A stretch of DNA of 64,000 bases from Pseudomonadota bacterium (GCA_018816865.1 JAHIUW010000018.1:26134-90133), one strand, 5' to 3'. Shown: positions 34,797-44,261, counted from the stretch's first letter. The notes: generated from the sequence alone by a model not told the origin. Translations and numbers: made by a program.

Positions 34797-35987
34797 CTAA
34801 GCCAGCTTGCGATAGGCCTTCTTGAACCCGGCGGCACTGCGCCGGATGACTTCCTCGCCCACGCAAAACGCCAGGCGGAAGTAGCCGGGACAGCCGAAGC
34901 CTGTGCCCGGCACCGCCAGGATGAGCTCTTCCTGCAAGGCGGCCACAAAGGCCACATCGTCCCCGCCCGGGGCCTCGGGGAAGAAATAGAACGCGCCCTT
35001 GGGCATGCTGAAATTATATCCGGCGGCGTCCAGGACCTCGGTCATGGCCTTGCGGCGCTCGGCATAGACCGTCACATTGACCTGCGAGCCAAGGGCCTCG
35101 GCCATGATCTTCTGGCCGATGGCCGGGGCATTGACAAAACCCAGGATGCGGTTGGCCAGGATCAGCCCTCCCAGCAGTTGCCCCTTGCCCGGCATCTGCG
35201 GAGCCACCACCGCGTAACCCACGCGCTCACCCGCCAGGGACAGGTTCTTGGAAAAAGAACTCACGGCAATGGCGTAGTCGTAGAGGGGCAGGATGGAAGG
35301 CACCTCGATGCCGTCAAAGACCAGAAAACGGTAAGGCTCGTCGGCCACCAGGTAGATGGGCCGACCATACTCCTCGGTCTTGGCCTTCAAGATGGCGGCA
35401 AGGCCCTTGAGCTCATCCTCGGTGTACACCGCGCCCGAAGGGTTGTTGGGCGAATTGATGAGCACGATGCGGGTCTTGGGGTTGATGGCCGCGGCCATGG
35501 CCTCCAGGTCCAGCTCAAAGGTCAGGGGCTTGGCAGGCACGGAGGTGAACACCCCGCCGTGGTTCTGGGTGTAGAACCCGTATTCCACGAAGTACGGCGC
35601 CGGGGACAAAACCTCGTCGCCGTGGTCGAGCACCGCGCGCATGATGGCGTTCAGCGCACCAGCCGCGCCGCAGGTGATGACCACATCGTCGGAGCCGATG
35701 TCCACGCCCTGTTCCTTGGACAAATGCCCGGCCAGGGCCTTGCGCGCAAAGGGATAGCCCGGATTGGGCATGTAGCCGAAGGCAAAGGGCTTGTCAGCCG
35801 ACTGGGCCACGTTGGCCAGGGCCTTGCCCACGGCAGGGGGCGGAGCGAGATCCGGATTGCCCAGGCTGAAATCGCACACCGCGTCCTCGCCGTGCTGGGC
35901 CTTGAGTTCGATGCCGATCTCGAACATCTTCCTGATCCACGACGACTTCTCGATGTAGCCGACGACCTGTTTGGAAAGCATCTGCAT
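34797..35987 (-). CDS. Class I/II PLP-dependent aminotransferase
   Basis: The 396-residue enzyme starts at ATG 35987 (GAGGAAG 7 nt upstream). It has CDFSLGNPDLAPPPAV, INSPNNPSGAVY, VADEPYR and the PLP lysine in SSFSKNLSLAGERVGY. It belongs to the aspartate-aminotransferase superfamily; the substrate is not determined by sequence. It lies 64 bp after the sigma54 activator gene in the same direction. Confidence 0.9.
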   Translation of the reverse strand: MQMLSKQVVGYIEKSSWIRKMFEIGIELKAQHGEDAVCDFSLGNPDLAPPPAVGKALANVAQSADKPFAFGYMPNPGYPFARKALAGHLSKEQGVDIGSDDVVITCGAAGALNAIMRAVLDHGDEVLSPAPYFVEYGFYTQNHGGVFTSVPAKPLTFELDLEAMAAAINPKTRIVLINSPNNPSGAVYTEDELKGLAAILKAKTEEYGRPIYLVADEPYRFLVFDGIEVPSILPLYDYAIAVSSFSKNLSLAGERVGYAVVAPQMPGKGQLLGGLILANRILGFVNAPAIGQKIMAEALGSQVNVTVYAERRKAMTEVLDAAGYNFSMPKGAFYFFPEAPGGDDVAFVAALQEELILAVPGTGFGCPGYFRLAFCVGEEVIRRSAAGFKKAYRKLA

Positions 35988-36051
35988 GGTGTTCTTCCTC
36001 AATGAGCTGCCCGCAAATCGGGGCAAAGACTCCGGCGCGCGGGCCGATGGC

Positions 36052-37479
36052 TTACGGGACCTCGAGGCCCCTCTTTTTGTAGTCGGAAATCTTGTTGCGC
36101 AGGGTGCGCACGGAAATACCCAGCAGGTCCGCAGCCTGGGTCCTGTTGCCCTCGGTCTGTTCCAGGCGCTTCAGAATGGCGATGCGTTCGATCTCGGACA
36201 AGGGCATGTCGCGCCCACCCAGGGCGTTGTGCAGGGTCCGTTCGTCGGCGGCAGACGTAGCGCCCACTGGAGGAGCGGCTTCGGCCTCGGGCTCATCGTC
36301 CTCGGGCAGGGGCCAGTTCTCGCCATCCAGGAGGAAATGCCGTTCCTCGATGGGCCCCGCGCCCGACAAGAGCACGGCCCGCTCCATCAGATTCTGCAAC
36401 TCACGCACATTGCCCGGCCAGTCGTAGCCTGTGAGCCAGGCCCTGGCCGCCTCAGAAAAACCCAGACGCGGCAGGCCGTAGGCCTTGCAGTAATGATCCA
36501 CGAAAAACTGGGCCAGGAGCATGACGTCCTCACCGCGTTCCCTCAGGGAAGGCAGCTTCAGGGGGATCACGTTCAGTCGGAAATACAGGTCCTGGCGGAA
36601 CTCCTTGTTCCTCACGGCCTCATCGATGTCCCGGTTGGTGGTGGCCAGCACACGCACATCCACCTTCACGGTCTCCACCCCACCCACGCGGTCCAGCTCA
36701 CCCTCCTGGAGGACGCGCAGCAGCTTGGCCTGCAGCCCGATATCCATTTCCGTGATTTCGTCCAGCAGGATGGTGCCGCCGCTGGCAAGCTCGAACTTGC
36801 CGAGCTTGCGGTTGATGGCTCCGGTGAAGGCCCCCTTTTCATGGCCGAAAAGCTCGCTTTCCAGGAGATGCTCGGGCAGGGCCGCGCAGTTGATGGCCAC
36901 AAAGGGGTTGTTCGCACGGCCGCTGTTCTGGTGCAGATACTTGGCGAACATTTCCTTGCCTGTCCCGGATTCGCCGGAGATCAGCACCGAAGCCTTGGAG
37001 GGAGCCACCTGGCGGGACAGGGCCAGCACCCGGCGCACGGAGGCGTCCTGGCCGATGATCTGTACGCCGGTCCCCGGAGCCGGGGCCGGGGCCGCGGCCT
37101 TGGGCGCATCGCTCCCGGCTGACGGCTCGTCCTGCGGAATCACGGCCAAAATCTTTTCCCAAGTCAGGGGCTCGAGCCAATAATCCTTGGCCCCGAGGTC
37201 CATCAGGCGCTGGGCCTCGCCAGTGGAACCGCGATCCGTGAACACCACCACGGGCGGAAAGCCGGGGTCATCCTGCCCCCGGACCAGCAGGTCCTCGGGC
37301 TTCACGCCCGAGAGCATGGCGCTCACAAAGACCACGCCGGGCTTCCTCTTTTCGATGAAGTCCAGCGCGCCACGGATGGTCTCGGCCAAACCAGCTTCGA
37401 CCCCGGACTCCTTGAAGTGGGGGAACAGGGTGGTGATGGCTTGCGACTTGGCAAGAAATAGAATCGTCTTAGAAGACAT
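36052..37479 (-). CDS. Sigma54-dependent activator with degenerate receiver
   Basis: The 475-residue protein has an N-terminal receiver-like domain (1-115), an AAA+ domain (about 140-370) with GESGTGKE and GAFTGA for sigma54 contact, and a C-terminal Fis-type HTH (NRTQAADLLGISVRTLRNKI). The receiver lacks the acidic pocket, the phosphoacceptor Asp is Ser (VVFVSAMLSG) and the conserved Lys is Glu (DYWLEPL), so it cannot be phosphorylated normally. The C-terminus resembles flagellar or NtrC-type activators, but the target is unknown. Confidence 0.88.
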   Translation of the reverse strand: MSSKTILFLAKSQAITTLFPHFKESGVEAGLAETIRGALDFIEKRKPGVVFVSAMLSGVKPEDLLVRGQDDPGFPPVVVFTDRGSTGEAQRLMDLGAKDYWLEPLTWEKILAVIPQDEPSAGSDAPKAAAPAPAPGTGVQIIGQDASVRRVLALSRQVAPSKASVLISGESGTGKEMFAKYLHQNSGRANNPFVAINCAALPEHLLESELFGHEKGAFTGAINRKLGKFELASGGTILLDEITEMDIGLQAKLLRVLQEGELDRVGGVETVKVDVRVLATTNRDIDEAVRNKEFRQDLYFRLNVIPLKLPSLRERGEDVMLLAQFFVDHYCKAYGLPRLGFSEAARAWLTGYDWPGNVRELQNLMERAVLLSGAGPIEERHFLLDGENWPLPEDDEPEAEAAPPVGATSAADERTLHNALGGRDMPLSEIERIAILKRLEQTEGNRTQAADLLGISVRTLRNKISDYKKRGLEVP

Positions 37480-37648
37480 GAATAGGGCTTTTATCCTTTC
37501 CCCAGAAAATTATCAACGAAATGAGGCCTGCCTTCGCCGGGAAGCAAGACACCCTCTCGCCTGGCCGGAGGTTCATCCACAGACCACTCCCAAGGCCCGG
37601 GACGCACCGTCTCGCCCCTTGAAGGGCGGTTTGAAACGGCACCGGGTA

Positions 37649-37677
37649 TTGACCTGACCTTGCCGCTCCACTACTTT
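37649..37677 (+). promoter_or_regulatory. Putative larB promoter
   Basis: TTGACC, 17 bp, TACTTT. It lies about 35 bp upstream of the larB start and probably drives larB and the downstream thioesterase gene. Confidence 0.45.
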
Positions 37678-37710
37678 TAATATGAAATTCAAGAAAAAAG
37701 GGCACTTCCC

Positions 37711-38481
37711 ATGACCAAAATTAATCTTCGGGAGCTGTTGCACCAGGTAGCCGAAGGCTTGCTGTCTCCAGACGAGGCCCTGGGGCGATTCTGCGACCGG
37801 CCCCTGGACGAACTGGCCCAGGGCATCACCCTGGACACGCACCGCCTATGGCGCACGGGGCTGGGCGAGGTGGTCTTTGCCACGGGCAAGACCCCACCCC
37901 AGGTCGTGACCTGCGTACGCGGCCTGCGTGACGCAGGGCCGGTGCTGGTCACGAGGACCAACCGAGAGATGGCCGACGCCCTGCTCCCGGCCTTTCCCGA
38001 CGGCCTGTTCAACGAACCCTCGGGCCTCTTCGCCCTGGGAACCGATCCCGGGCTGACCCCGCCCTGGCCGCAGACGGGCGAGGTGCTGGTGATCACGGCC
38101 GGGACATCCGACCTGGGAGTGGCGCTGGAAGCCTACGGCAGTGCGCGATTCTTCGGCCTGGACTGCGGACTCATCAACGACGTGGGAGTGGCCGGGGTGC
38201 ATCGCCTAACCCCGCACCTGCCCGCCCTGCGGGCCGCGCGAGTGATCATCGCCGTGGCCGGGATGGACGGAGCCCTGCCCAGCGTGCTGGCAGGGCTGTT
38301 GCCCACGCCCATTGTGGCCGTGCCCAGCTCCCAGAGGGGCGGCAATCCCCTGGGCGGTATTGCCAGCCTGCTGGCCATGCTCAATTCATGCTCCCCGGGG
38401 ATCGTCGTGGCCAACATCGACAACGGCTTCGGAGCCGCCGCCTTCACCGCCAAACTTTTCAAGACCCAGGCTGGGGAGTAG
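37711..38481 (+). CDS. larB: Nickel-pincer cofactor biosynthesis protein LarB
   Basis: The 256-residue protein has the PurE-like LarB domain: GEVVFATGKTP, VLVITAGTSDLGVALEA, GVAGVHRL, VIIAVAGMDGALPSVLAGL and VPSSQRGGNPLGGIA. LarB carboxylates and hydrolyses nicotinate adenine dinucleotide in the first step towards the nickel-pincer cofactor of lactate racemase. A LarC-like gene lies 10 kb away at 48199; larE is not in the window. Confidence 0.88.
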   Translation: MTKINLRELLHQVAEGLLSPDEALGRFCDRPLDELAQGITLDTHRLWRTGLGEVVFATGKTPPQVVTCVRGLRDAGPVLVTRTNREMADALLPAFPDGLFNEPSGLFALGTDPGLTPPWPQTGEVLVITAGTSDLGVALEAYGSARFFGLDCGLINDVGVAGVHRLTPHLPALRAARVIIAVAGMDGALPSVLAGLLPTPIVAVPSSQRGGNPLGGIASLLAMLNSCSPGIVVANIDNGFGAAAFTAKLFKTQAGE

Positions 38482-38488
38482 ACCTCAC

Positions 38489-39232
38489 ATGCCCATCGCC
38501 GAGACCCACACGGAGCCGTTCAAGGTCCGCGTCTACGAAACAGCCGCCAACGGCAACGCAGGCATCGGGACCATCGCCGACTGGTTGCAGGAAGCCGCCA
38601 CCATCCACGCCGGGCTGCTGGGTTTTTCCAACCAGGAGATGGCCCAGGCCGGAGTGGCCTGGGTGCTCTCGCGCCTGTGCATCCGTATGGAGCGTTATCC
38701 GGCCTTGGGCGAAACAATCCAGGTCCGCACCTGGCCGACCTTCAAGAACAAGCGTCGCGCGGCCCGCGACTTCCGGCTGACTGACGATCAGGGCCTAGTC
38801 ATTGGCAGCGGCACCTCGGCCTGGGTGGCCCTGGACCTGGCCACCCGCCGCATGGGCTCCATGCCGGATTTCGTGGTCCAGCACTGCCCGGCCCTGGACG
38901 AGCACGCCTGCGAGTTCACGGCCAAGTCCCTGCCCAGGCTGGAGCGGGCAGAACACGCGATGACCCTCACCGCCCGAGCCTCGGACCTGGACCAGAACGA
39001 CCATGTGAACAACGCGCATCTCCTCAAATGGGCCCTGGAACCCGTTCCGAACACACGGTCCCGCTTCCAGCCCGCAGTGGCGGACATCGCCTTCAGGGCC
39101 GAAGTCCCGCCCGGAGGCACGGTGACCGCCGGGTGCTCCGCCAGCGTCGAGAACGGCACCCTGCTGCATGTCCTGACCCGCGACGACGGCACCGAGGCCG
39201 TGCGCATGCTCACCCAGTGGCCCGGGGCCTGA
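38489..39232 (+). CDS. Acyl-ACP thioesterase
   Basis: The 247-residue protein has two hot-dog domains of the FatA-type family: NGNAGIGTIADWLQEAATIH and RRAARDFRLTDD in the first half, DLDQNDHVNNAHLLKWAL (catalytic Asp/Asn/His) in the second. It releases fatty acids from acyl carrier protein. It follows larB by 7 bp, with GGGGAG upstream, so the two are probably cotranscribed. Confidence 0.88.
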   Translation: MPIAETHTEPFKVRVYETAANGNAGIGTIADWLQEAATIHAGLLGFSNQEMAQAGVAWVLSRLCIRMERYPALGETIQVRTWPTFKNKRRAARDFRLTDDQGLVIGSGTSAWVALDLATRRMGSMPDFVVQHCPALDEHACEFTAKSLPRLERAEHAMTLTARASDLDQNDHVNNAHLLKWALEPVPNTRSRFQPAVADIAFRAEVPPGGTVTAGCSASVENGTLLHVLTRDDGTEAVRMLTQWPGA

Positions 39233-39354
39233 ACGCAGCCTGTGCCCTCCGATGCAGACGTACCAGACACGTTGCACTGCCGGGGCCGAAACGCTATACA
39301 GCGCCCTTGACGGGAGCAGACCCCACCCCATCCTCAACCAACAATGGATCGCCC

Positions 39355-40428
39355 ATGAACAAACAGACCTACGCCGCCCGCCGGGATAAACTCCGCTCCG
39401 CGCTGGAGGAAAAGGGCGTGGACGCCCTGCTTGTGTCCCACGCCGCCAACCGCTTTTACCTGTCCGGCTTCGAGCTGCACAATTCGCAATGCAACGCCTC
39501 GGCAGGCATGCTGCTGATCACCCGCAAGGGTGGCGACTGGCTGCTGACCGATTCGCGCTATCATGACGCGGCCAAACGCCTCTGGGACGAGGACAGAATC
39601 TTCATCTACGGCCAGCCCGCGCACGAGCAGATGGGCGACTTCCTGCAGAAGGTCTGTCCCGGCAGTGTCGGCTTCGAAAGCCAGGCCATGAGCTGCGAAT
39701 TCCACTCCCGCCTCGCGCAACACAAGTCCGCACTCACCCCCCTGTCCGGCCTGGTGGAGAAGCTGCGCATCATCAAGGAACCCGCAGAGATCGAGGCCAT
39801 GCGCCGCTCCTGCGCCCTGAACCACAAGGTCTTCGAGCAGGCGCAAAGAATCGCCACCCCGGGCATGACGGAAAAGGAACTGGCCTGGGAAGTGGAACAG
39901 CTTTACCGCAACCAGGGCGCCTCCGAACTGGCCTTTTCGACCATCGTTGCGGTGGGCGCCAACGGCGCACTGCCCCACGCCATCCCTGGCGACGACCGCA
40001 TCAGCAACGACAGCCCCCTGCTCCTGGACAAGGGCTGCCGCCTGGACGACTACTGCTCCGATCAGACCAGGACCTTCTGGGTCGGCGACACGCCCACGGA
40101 CGAATTCACGCGCGCCCTGGAACAGACCCGCGAGGCCCAGGAAAAAGCCATCCAGATCATCCGGCCCGGCGAATCCATCGCCGAGGCCTACCGCGTGGCC
40201 CGCGCAGCCTTCGAGGCCCATGGCGTGGCCGAACATTTCACCCACGCCCTGGGCCACGGCATCGGCCTGGAGACCCACGAGGGCCTGAGCATCAGCCCCA
40301 AGGCCACAGGCGTGTTCGAATCCGGGATGATCGTCACCGTGGAGCCCGGCCTGTACTACCCCGAGTGGGGCGGCATCCGCTGGGAGCACATGGTCCTGGT
40401 CACTGCCGACGGACACGAGGTCCTCTGA
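39355..40428 (+). CDS. pepP: M24-family Xaa-Pro aminopeptidase
   Basis: The 357-residue protein has an N-terminal creatinase-like domain and a C-terminal pita-bread domain with metal ligands in LLDKGCRLDDYCSDQTRTF, LGHGIGLETHE, VTVEPGLYYPEWGGIRWEHM. It removes an N-terminal residue next to proline using two metals. The stop overlaps the next start (TGATG). Confidence 0.88.
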   Translation: MNKQTYAARRDKLRSALEEKGVDALLVSHAANRFYLSGFELHNSQCNASAGMLLITRKGGDWLLTDSRYHDAAKRLWDEDRIFIYGQPAHEQMGDFLQKVCPGSVGFESQAMSCEFHSRLAQHKSALTPLSGLVEKLRIIKEPAEIEAMRRSCALNHKVFEQAQRIATPGMTEKELAWEVEQLYRNQGASELAFSTIVAVGANGALPHAIPGDDRISNDSPLLLDKGCRLDDYCSDQTRTFWVGDTPTDEFTRALEQTREAQEKAIQIIRPGESIAEAYRVARAAFEAHGVAEHFTHALGHGIGLETHEGLSISPKATGVFESGMIVTVEPGLYYPEWGGIRWEHMVLVTADGHEVL

Positions 40429-40733
40429 TGATCAAGCGGCGGCGCATCGGCAAGGCCAAAAGCGCCCAGTACGCGCGCGAAGCCGTCGCGCCCCACACTT
40501 CGCGGCGCATCTATCTGCGCATCGCCCCGGCGGACATCGCGTTCTTCAAGTTCATTCTTGAATCCTACGATAATCTGGCCTATCTAAGTGTGGTGGACAA
40601 GCACACTGCGGTCTTGCAACTGGTGCACACCTCGGGCACCGAGCGCGAGATCCGGGAGTTTCTGGAGACCATGCGCAACGAGATCTCCTTCACCGAGATC
40701 GCGCTGCCACCACGAACCACGGGAGATGCCTAG
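40428..40733 (+). CDS. DUF4911-like small protein
   Basis: The 101-residue protein has a basic N-terminus and an alpha/beta body RIYLRIAPADIAFFKFILES, then TAVLQLVHTSGTEREIREFLE. It resembles DUF4911, small proteins of deltaproteobacteria with no known role. The start overlaps the upstream stop and its stop touches the next start, so the three genes are translationally coupled. Confidence 0.6.
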   Translation: MIKRRRIGKAKSAQYAREAVAPHTSRRIYLRIAPADIAFFKFILESYDNLAYLSVVDKHTAVLQLVHTSGTEREIREFLETMRNEISFTEIALPPRTTGDA

Positions 40734-41150
40734 ATGAATGTTTTGCACCGCATCGCCGCCTTGACCGCCATTTTTTCGCTGACTCTGCTATGCATGGGCA
40801 TGGGCGACTTCGGCGACACGGAGATCGTCAAAAAGATTCCCCGCCCCGACCGGCCCTTCACCGTGACCATCGTGGATGACACGGACACCTCGTTCATGGT
40901 CTCGGACTTTTCCGTGGAAGGCCTGACCCTGGTGCCCGTGCAGATGGGCAAGGCCAACATGTCCATCGACTTCGCCAAAGTGAAGACCGTGACCCTGTTC
41001 GAGCAGGACTCGAAACTGGCCGCCACGGTGGTCCTGAACGACGGCAGCACCAAGCAGGTGACCATGTCGCCGAGGACCATGTTCTTCGGCCGGACCACCT
41101 GGGGCCTGATGCGGCTCAAGGCCGGAGACATCAAGGCCATCCACTTCTAG
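40734..41150 (+). CDS. Exported hypothetical protein
   Basis: The 138-residue protein has a signal peptide (MNVLHRIAALTAIFSLTLLC), then a beta-rich domain of about 110 residues. I do not recognise a family. It ends the pepP-DUF4911 operon and is followed by a clear terminator. Confidence 0.6.
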   Translation: MNVLHRIAALTAIFSLTLLCMGMGDFGDTEIVKKIPRPDRPFTVTIVDDTDTSFMVSDFSVEGLTLVPVQMGKANMSIDFAKVKTVTLFEQDSKLAATVVLNDGSTKQVTMSPRTMFFGRTTWGLMRLKAGDIKAIHF

Positions 41151-41172
41151 GACGCAAACATCATGACCATGA

Positions 41173-41200
41173 CAAAGGGGGCCTTTCGGCCCCCTTTTTA
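41173..41200 (+). terminator. Terminator of the pepP operon
   Basis: AAAGGGGGCC pairs with GGCCCCCTTT around a 4-nt loop and is followed by TTTTT. Confidence 0.9.
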
Positions 41201-41252
41201 TCCTGTCTACTCCGAGAACGCCCAGAAAACTCCTGGAAAGACACCCCCAAAC

Positions 41253-41699
41253 CTAGTTGTAATCCTCACGCAGCCCGGCATCACCCATTGTCGGCTCAAT
41301 GAGTGGCTTCCATGGAACGGCGTCCCACGTCCCCAGACGAGTATGCATATCAAGATACTTCTGAGGGATCGGATGTGTCCCCACAACAACCTTGAGGCCG
41401 TAGCGTTCTTCAAGAAAGGCCTTGAATGATCCGATGTGAGGACACGGCGGATAGCCCACAACCAAGCCGGTGGCGAGGTGAATGACCTGCGCGCCATTTT
41501 TGACCATTTCCTCGCCAAGATATTCGATATTTCCTCCGGGGCACCCATCGCATGTCGTGAAACCGACAAGCTCAAGCTCCTGCCCCTCGTAGATATCGAA
41601 AGCCCCTTCCCTGTTTTTCATGGCCCTGAAACACTTCCCGCCTGCGCATCGCCTGTAGCGGTCACAAATGACAATGCCAATCTTCACTGTATGTTCCAT
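41253..41699 (-). CDS. CGGC-domain protein
   Basis: The 148-residue protein starts at ATG 41699. It has IGIVICDRYRRCAGGKCFRA near the N-terminus, TTCDGCPGGN in the middle and GYPPCPHI, the Cys/His pattern of CGGC-domain proteins (putative metal binding, function unproven). It is monocistronic. Confidence 0.8.
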   Translation of the reverse strand: MEHTVKIGIVICDRYRRCAGGKCFRAMKNREGAFDIYEGQELELVGFTTCDGCPGGNIEYLGEEMVKNGAQVIHLATGLVVGYPPCPHIGSFKAFLEERYGLKVVVGTHPIPQKYLDMHTRLGTWDAVPWKPLIEPTMGDAGLREDYN

Positions 41700-41837
41700 T
41701 GCAACCCTCTGCTTGTTGCTGGCTGAATCCCCGGCTCCGGGCTGCGCAGAGGGGCGGACACAACAGATGACAGGCAAAACGACAGGCAGCCCGAAGAAAC
41801 CAATTCTCCAATGAACCGGAATGACGGATATAAAGGC

Positions 41838-42122
41838 TTACTCACAGCCCAAGGCATCAATGGCGGCGACACAAATGGCGACCGCTGAGTCGACATCCTC
41901 GGCCATATATTTCATCTCATCCTTGGCAAAAATTGCTCGCCACAGAGTGTCATTCATACTCCTAGGGCAACAGTCCTTCATCTCGAAGGAAAAACCTCTG
42001 GACTTCAAAAGCTCGGCAACCTGCAAGGCCGCATTGATGTCCCGAACCGAGCGGGCAGAAATCTCGAGGCCAAGCAGTGGCTCAAGCTGCTTGGCAATGT
42101 CATTGATTCTCTGTTCAGACAT
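41838..42122 (-). CDS. Small hypothetical protein
   Basis: The 94-residue protein has GGAG 7 nt before the ATG. It is mostly helical and contains a CC pair (KDCCPRSMND). I do not recognise a family. It sits alone between the CGGC protein and tatD. Confidence 0.5.
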   Translation of the reverse strand: MSEQRINDIAKQLEPLLGLEISARSVRDINAALQVAELLKSRGFSFEMKDCCPRSMNDTLWRAIFAKDEMKYMAEDVDSAVAICVAAIDALGCE

Positions 42123-42170
42123 CTACGTCTCCACTCTCGGCAACGGGTTAACAAACAGGGCAAGCTCAAT

Positions 42171-43007
42171 CTATTCAGCGTCCAGGCCAAAGAAGCGCAC
42201 GGCGTTGTCCGCCGCCATCCGCCAGACCTCTTCCACGGGCAGCCCCTTGATCTCGGCCACGGCGCGGGCCGTGAACCCGAGATAGGCCGGTTCGTTGCGC
42301 TTGCCGCGCCACGGGTCCGGAGCCAGGAACGGGCAGTCCGTCTCCAGCACCAGCCGGTCCATGGGGATCATGGCCACGGCCTCGTGCAATTCCTGCGACT
42401 TCTTCCAGGTCACGGCACCGGGGATGGAGATCAACCAGCCGTTGTCCAGCACGCGCCGGGCAAAGGCCGGGCCTCCGCCAAAGCAGTGCCAGAGCAACGG
42501 CCTGTTCCTGAAGCCCTCGGCCTCCAGGACCTCGAAAGTCTCGTCCAAGGCATCACGGGAATGGACCACCACCGGGAGGTCGAGTTCGCGCGCCAGCTCA
42601 AGGTGCGCGGCAAAGACCCGGCGCTGCACGTCGCGCGGGGAATAATCGTAGTAGTAGTCCAGCCCGGTCTCGCCCACGGCGCGCAGGCGTGGGTCCAAGG
42701 CAAAGGCCGCGCGCATGGCCATCAGCATCGCCTCGGTCCAGTCCTTGGCGTCGTGCGGGTGCAGACCCAGCAGAAAGAAGACCCCGGGCCGGGACTCGAA
42801 CAGCCCCCGCCCCTTTTCATAGGCCTCGGGCCCCAGGAAAACCTGGCCGATGCGCGACACACCGCAGGCGCGGGCCCGGTCCAGGACCGCATCCAGATCC
42901 TCGGCAAAGGGCTCCATGTCCAGATGAGCATGGGTCTCCACGCCCCCCGCAGGCAATCCCAGGGCTTCGGGCAGTTCCCTGGGCTTCTTGTTCTTGTTCT
43001 TTCCCAT
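42171..43007 (-). CDS. tatD: TatD-family metal-dependent hydrolase
   Basis: The 278-residue TIM-barrel protein has VETHAHLDMEPF, VGETGLDYYYD, VVHSRDALDETFEVL, LLWHCFGGG and LVLETDCPFLAP, the metal and active-site motifs of TatD deoxyribonucleases. Start ATG 43007 is preferred (GGGAT upstream), with ATG 43019 possible. A Lys-rich N-terminus (GKNKNKKP) is unusual. Confidence 0.88.
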   Translation of the reverse strand: MGKNKNKKPRELPEALGLPAGGVETHAHLDMEPFAEDLDAVLDRARACGVSRIGQVFLGPEAYEKGRGLFESRPGVFFLLGLHPHDAKDWTEAMLMAMRAAFALDPRLRAVGETGLDYYYDYSPRDVQRRVFAAHLELARELDLPVVVHSRDALDETFEVLEAEGFRNRPLLWHCFGGGPAFARRVLDNGWLISIPGAVTWKKSQELHEAVAMIPMDRLVLETDCPFLAPDPWRGKRNEPAYLGFTARAVAEIKGLPVEEVWRMAADNAVRFFGLDAE

Positions 43008-43020
43008 CTCGTATCCCATG

Positions 43021-43044
43021 AAAACGCCTGCGTCCGGCGCAGGC
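43021..43044 (-). terminator. Terminator-like hairpin before tatD
   Basis: On the minus strand GCCTGCGC pairs with CGCAGGCG (one mismatch) around CGGA and is followed by TTTTC. It may end transcripts from the glycosyltransferase gene. Confidence 0.55.
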
Positions 43045-43058
43045 ACTATGGTTCAGTT

Positions 43059-43132
43059 GGTCCCACCAGGACGGGCGCGGCTCGCTGGTCCCGCCAGGAC
43101 GGGCGCGGCTCGCTGGTCCCACCAAGGCGGGC
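43059..43132. repeat. 28-bp tandem repeat, 2.6 copies
   Basis: The unit beginning GGTCCCACCAGGACGGGC recurs at 43059, 43087 and 43115 (partial) with few changes. It lies in the gap between the glycosyltransferase and tatD genes. It is short and its copy number may vary between strains. Confidence 0.75.
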
Positions 43133-43158
43133 ACATCAAGCGAAGAGCGACCTGGCGG

Positions 43159-44178
43159 CTAGCCTGCCAGTGTCGGCCAGAGTTCGAGGGCGGCTGCGCG
43201 CTGCTGAGCGATGGAATAGGCCGAGGCCGTGGCCCGGGCATTCTCCAGGGCCAGGACGTAGCGCGGGTCGGCCTGAGCCACCCAGGACACGGCTTGCTCC
43301 AGGGCCAGGGCCACAGCTGCCACATCGGCATCCGCCGCGTACAGGCCGTTGCCGCCCCAGGGCACCTCGCGCAGGGAAAACCAGGGCCGCGCGGCACCGG
43401 GCAGGTCGTCGGCCTGGCGCATGTAATCGAAGCCGCCCAGACCGGCAAAACCCACCACCAGACAACCGCAGGCCATGGCCTCCAGCGGAGGCAGGGGGCA
43501 GCCCTCGGGGTAACCCATGGCCAGAAAGATATGGGCGCGCCCAAGGGCCGCGGCCACGCCGTCCTGGTCCAGGCCCTCGATGGGCAGCCACTCCACCGCT
43601 GGCGCACCCGGCAACCGTGCGGCGCGGGCCTCGAACATGGCGCGGACCTGCGCGGCCAGGGCCTTGTTCTTGCGGGGCATGAAGGCCACGCACACCGGGC
43701 TGGCGGCAGGCGGCCGGTCCGGGGCGCGGAAACGATCCAGGTCGATGCCCGGACGCAGCACCGGGGCAGCCACGCCCAGGCACTCGCGGATATACCAGGC
43801 CACGGGATCCGACACCGCCAGGAAGGAGACCTGCAACTTGTCCCAGGTCACACCGGGCGGCAGGGCGGAGAACAGATAGGCCCAGTTCTGGACATAGAGC
43901 ACGGTCCTGGCACCGGCCTGAAGCCCTGGAGCCAGGGCGTTGACCCAGCCCTCGGGCACCAGCCAGAGGTCCGCTGGGGTCAGGGCCAGTTCCTCCCACG
44001 GGGTCACGGGCACGTCCCCGGAGATGCCGGGCATCTCGTACCCACTCTCGCGCGGCACCAGCGATACGGGCAGCCCGCCCGCGTGCAGATGCGCGGCCAG
44101 CTGGTGCAGCACCTGGGTGCCGCCCGTGGCCTTGCGCAGGGGTGGAAGATAGATGAAGGTCTTGGACATGCTGCCCAT
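43159..44178 (-). CDS. Glycosyltransferase, GT4-like
   Basis: The 339-residue protein has two Rossmann-like domains; GGTQVLHQLAAHLHAGG near the N-terminus and MGYPEGCPLPPLEAMACGCLVVGFAG in the C-terminal domain are typical of GT-B retaining glycosyltransferases. The acceptor is unknown. The start may be ATG 44178 or 44169; neither has a clear ribosome site. Confidence 0.75.
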   Translation of the reverse strand: MGSMSKTFIYLPPLRKATGGTQVLHQLAAHLHAGGLPVSLVPRESGYEMPGISGDVPVTPWEELALTPADLWLVPEGWVNALAPGLQAGARTVLYVQNWAYLFSALPPGVTWDKLQVSFLAVSDPVAWYIRECLGVAAPVLRPGIDLDRFRAPDRPPAASPVCVAFMPRKNKALAAQVRAMFEARAARLPGAPAVEWLPIEGLDQDGVAAALGRAHIFLAMGYPEGCPLPPLEAMACGCLVVGFAGLGGFDYMRQADDLPGAARPWFSLREVPWGGNGLYAADADVAAVALALEQAVSWVAQADPRYVLALENARATASAYSIAQQRAAALELWPTLAG

Positions 44179-44235
44179 TAGCTACGCCATCACGAGGTCC
44201 GTTGCAAGATGGCCGGGGCGGCGCACAGCCCACGC

Positions 44236-44261
44236 AAAAGACCGGCCCCATGGGGCCGGTC
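44236..44261 (-). terminator. Terminator of the hsp20 operon
   Basis: A perfect 22-bp palindrome (44240-44261, GACCGGCCCC and its complement) is followed on the minus strand by TTTT. It closes the hsp20 transcript after repeat copies 2 and 3. Confidence 0.7.
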
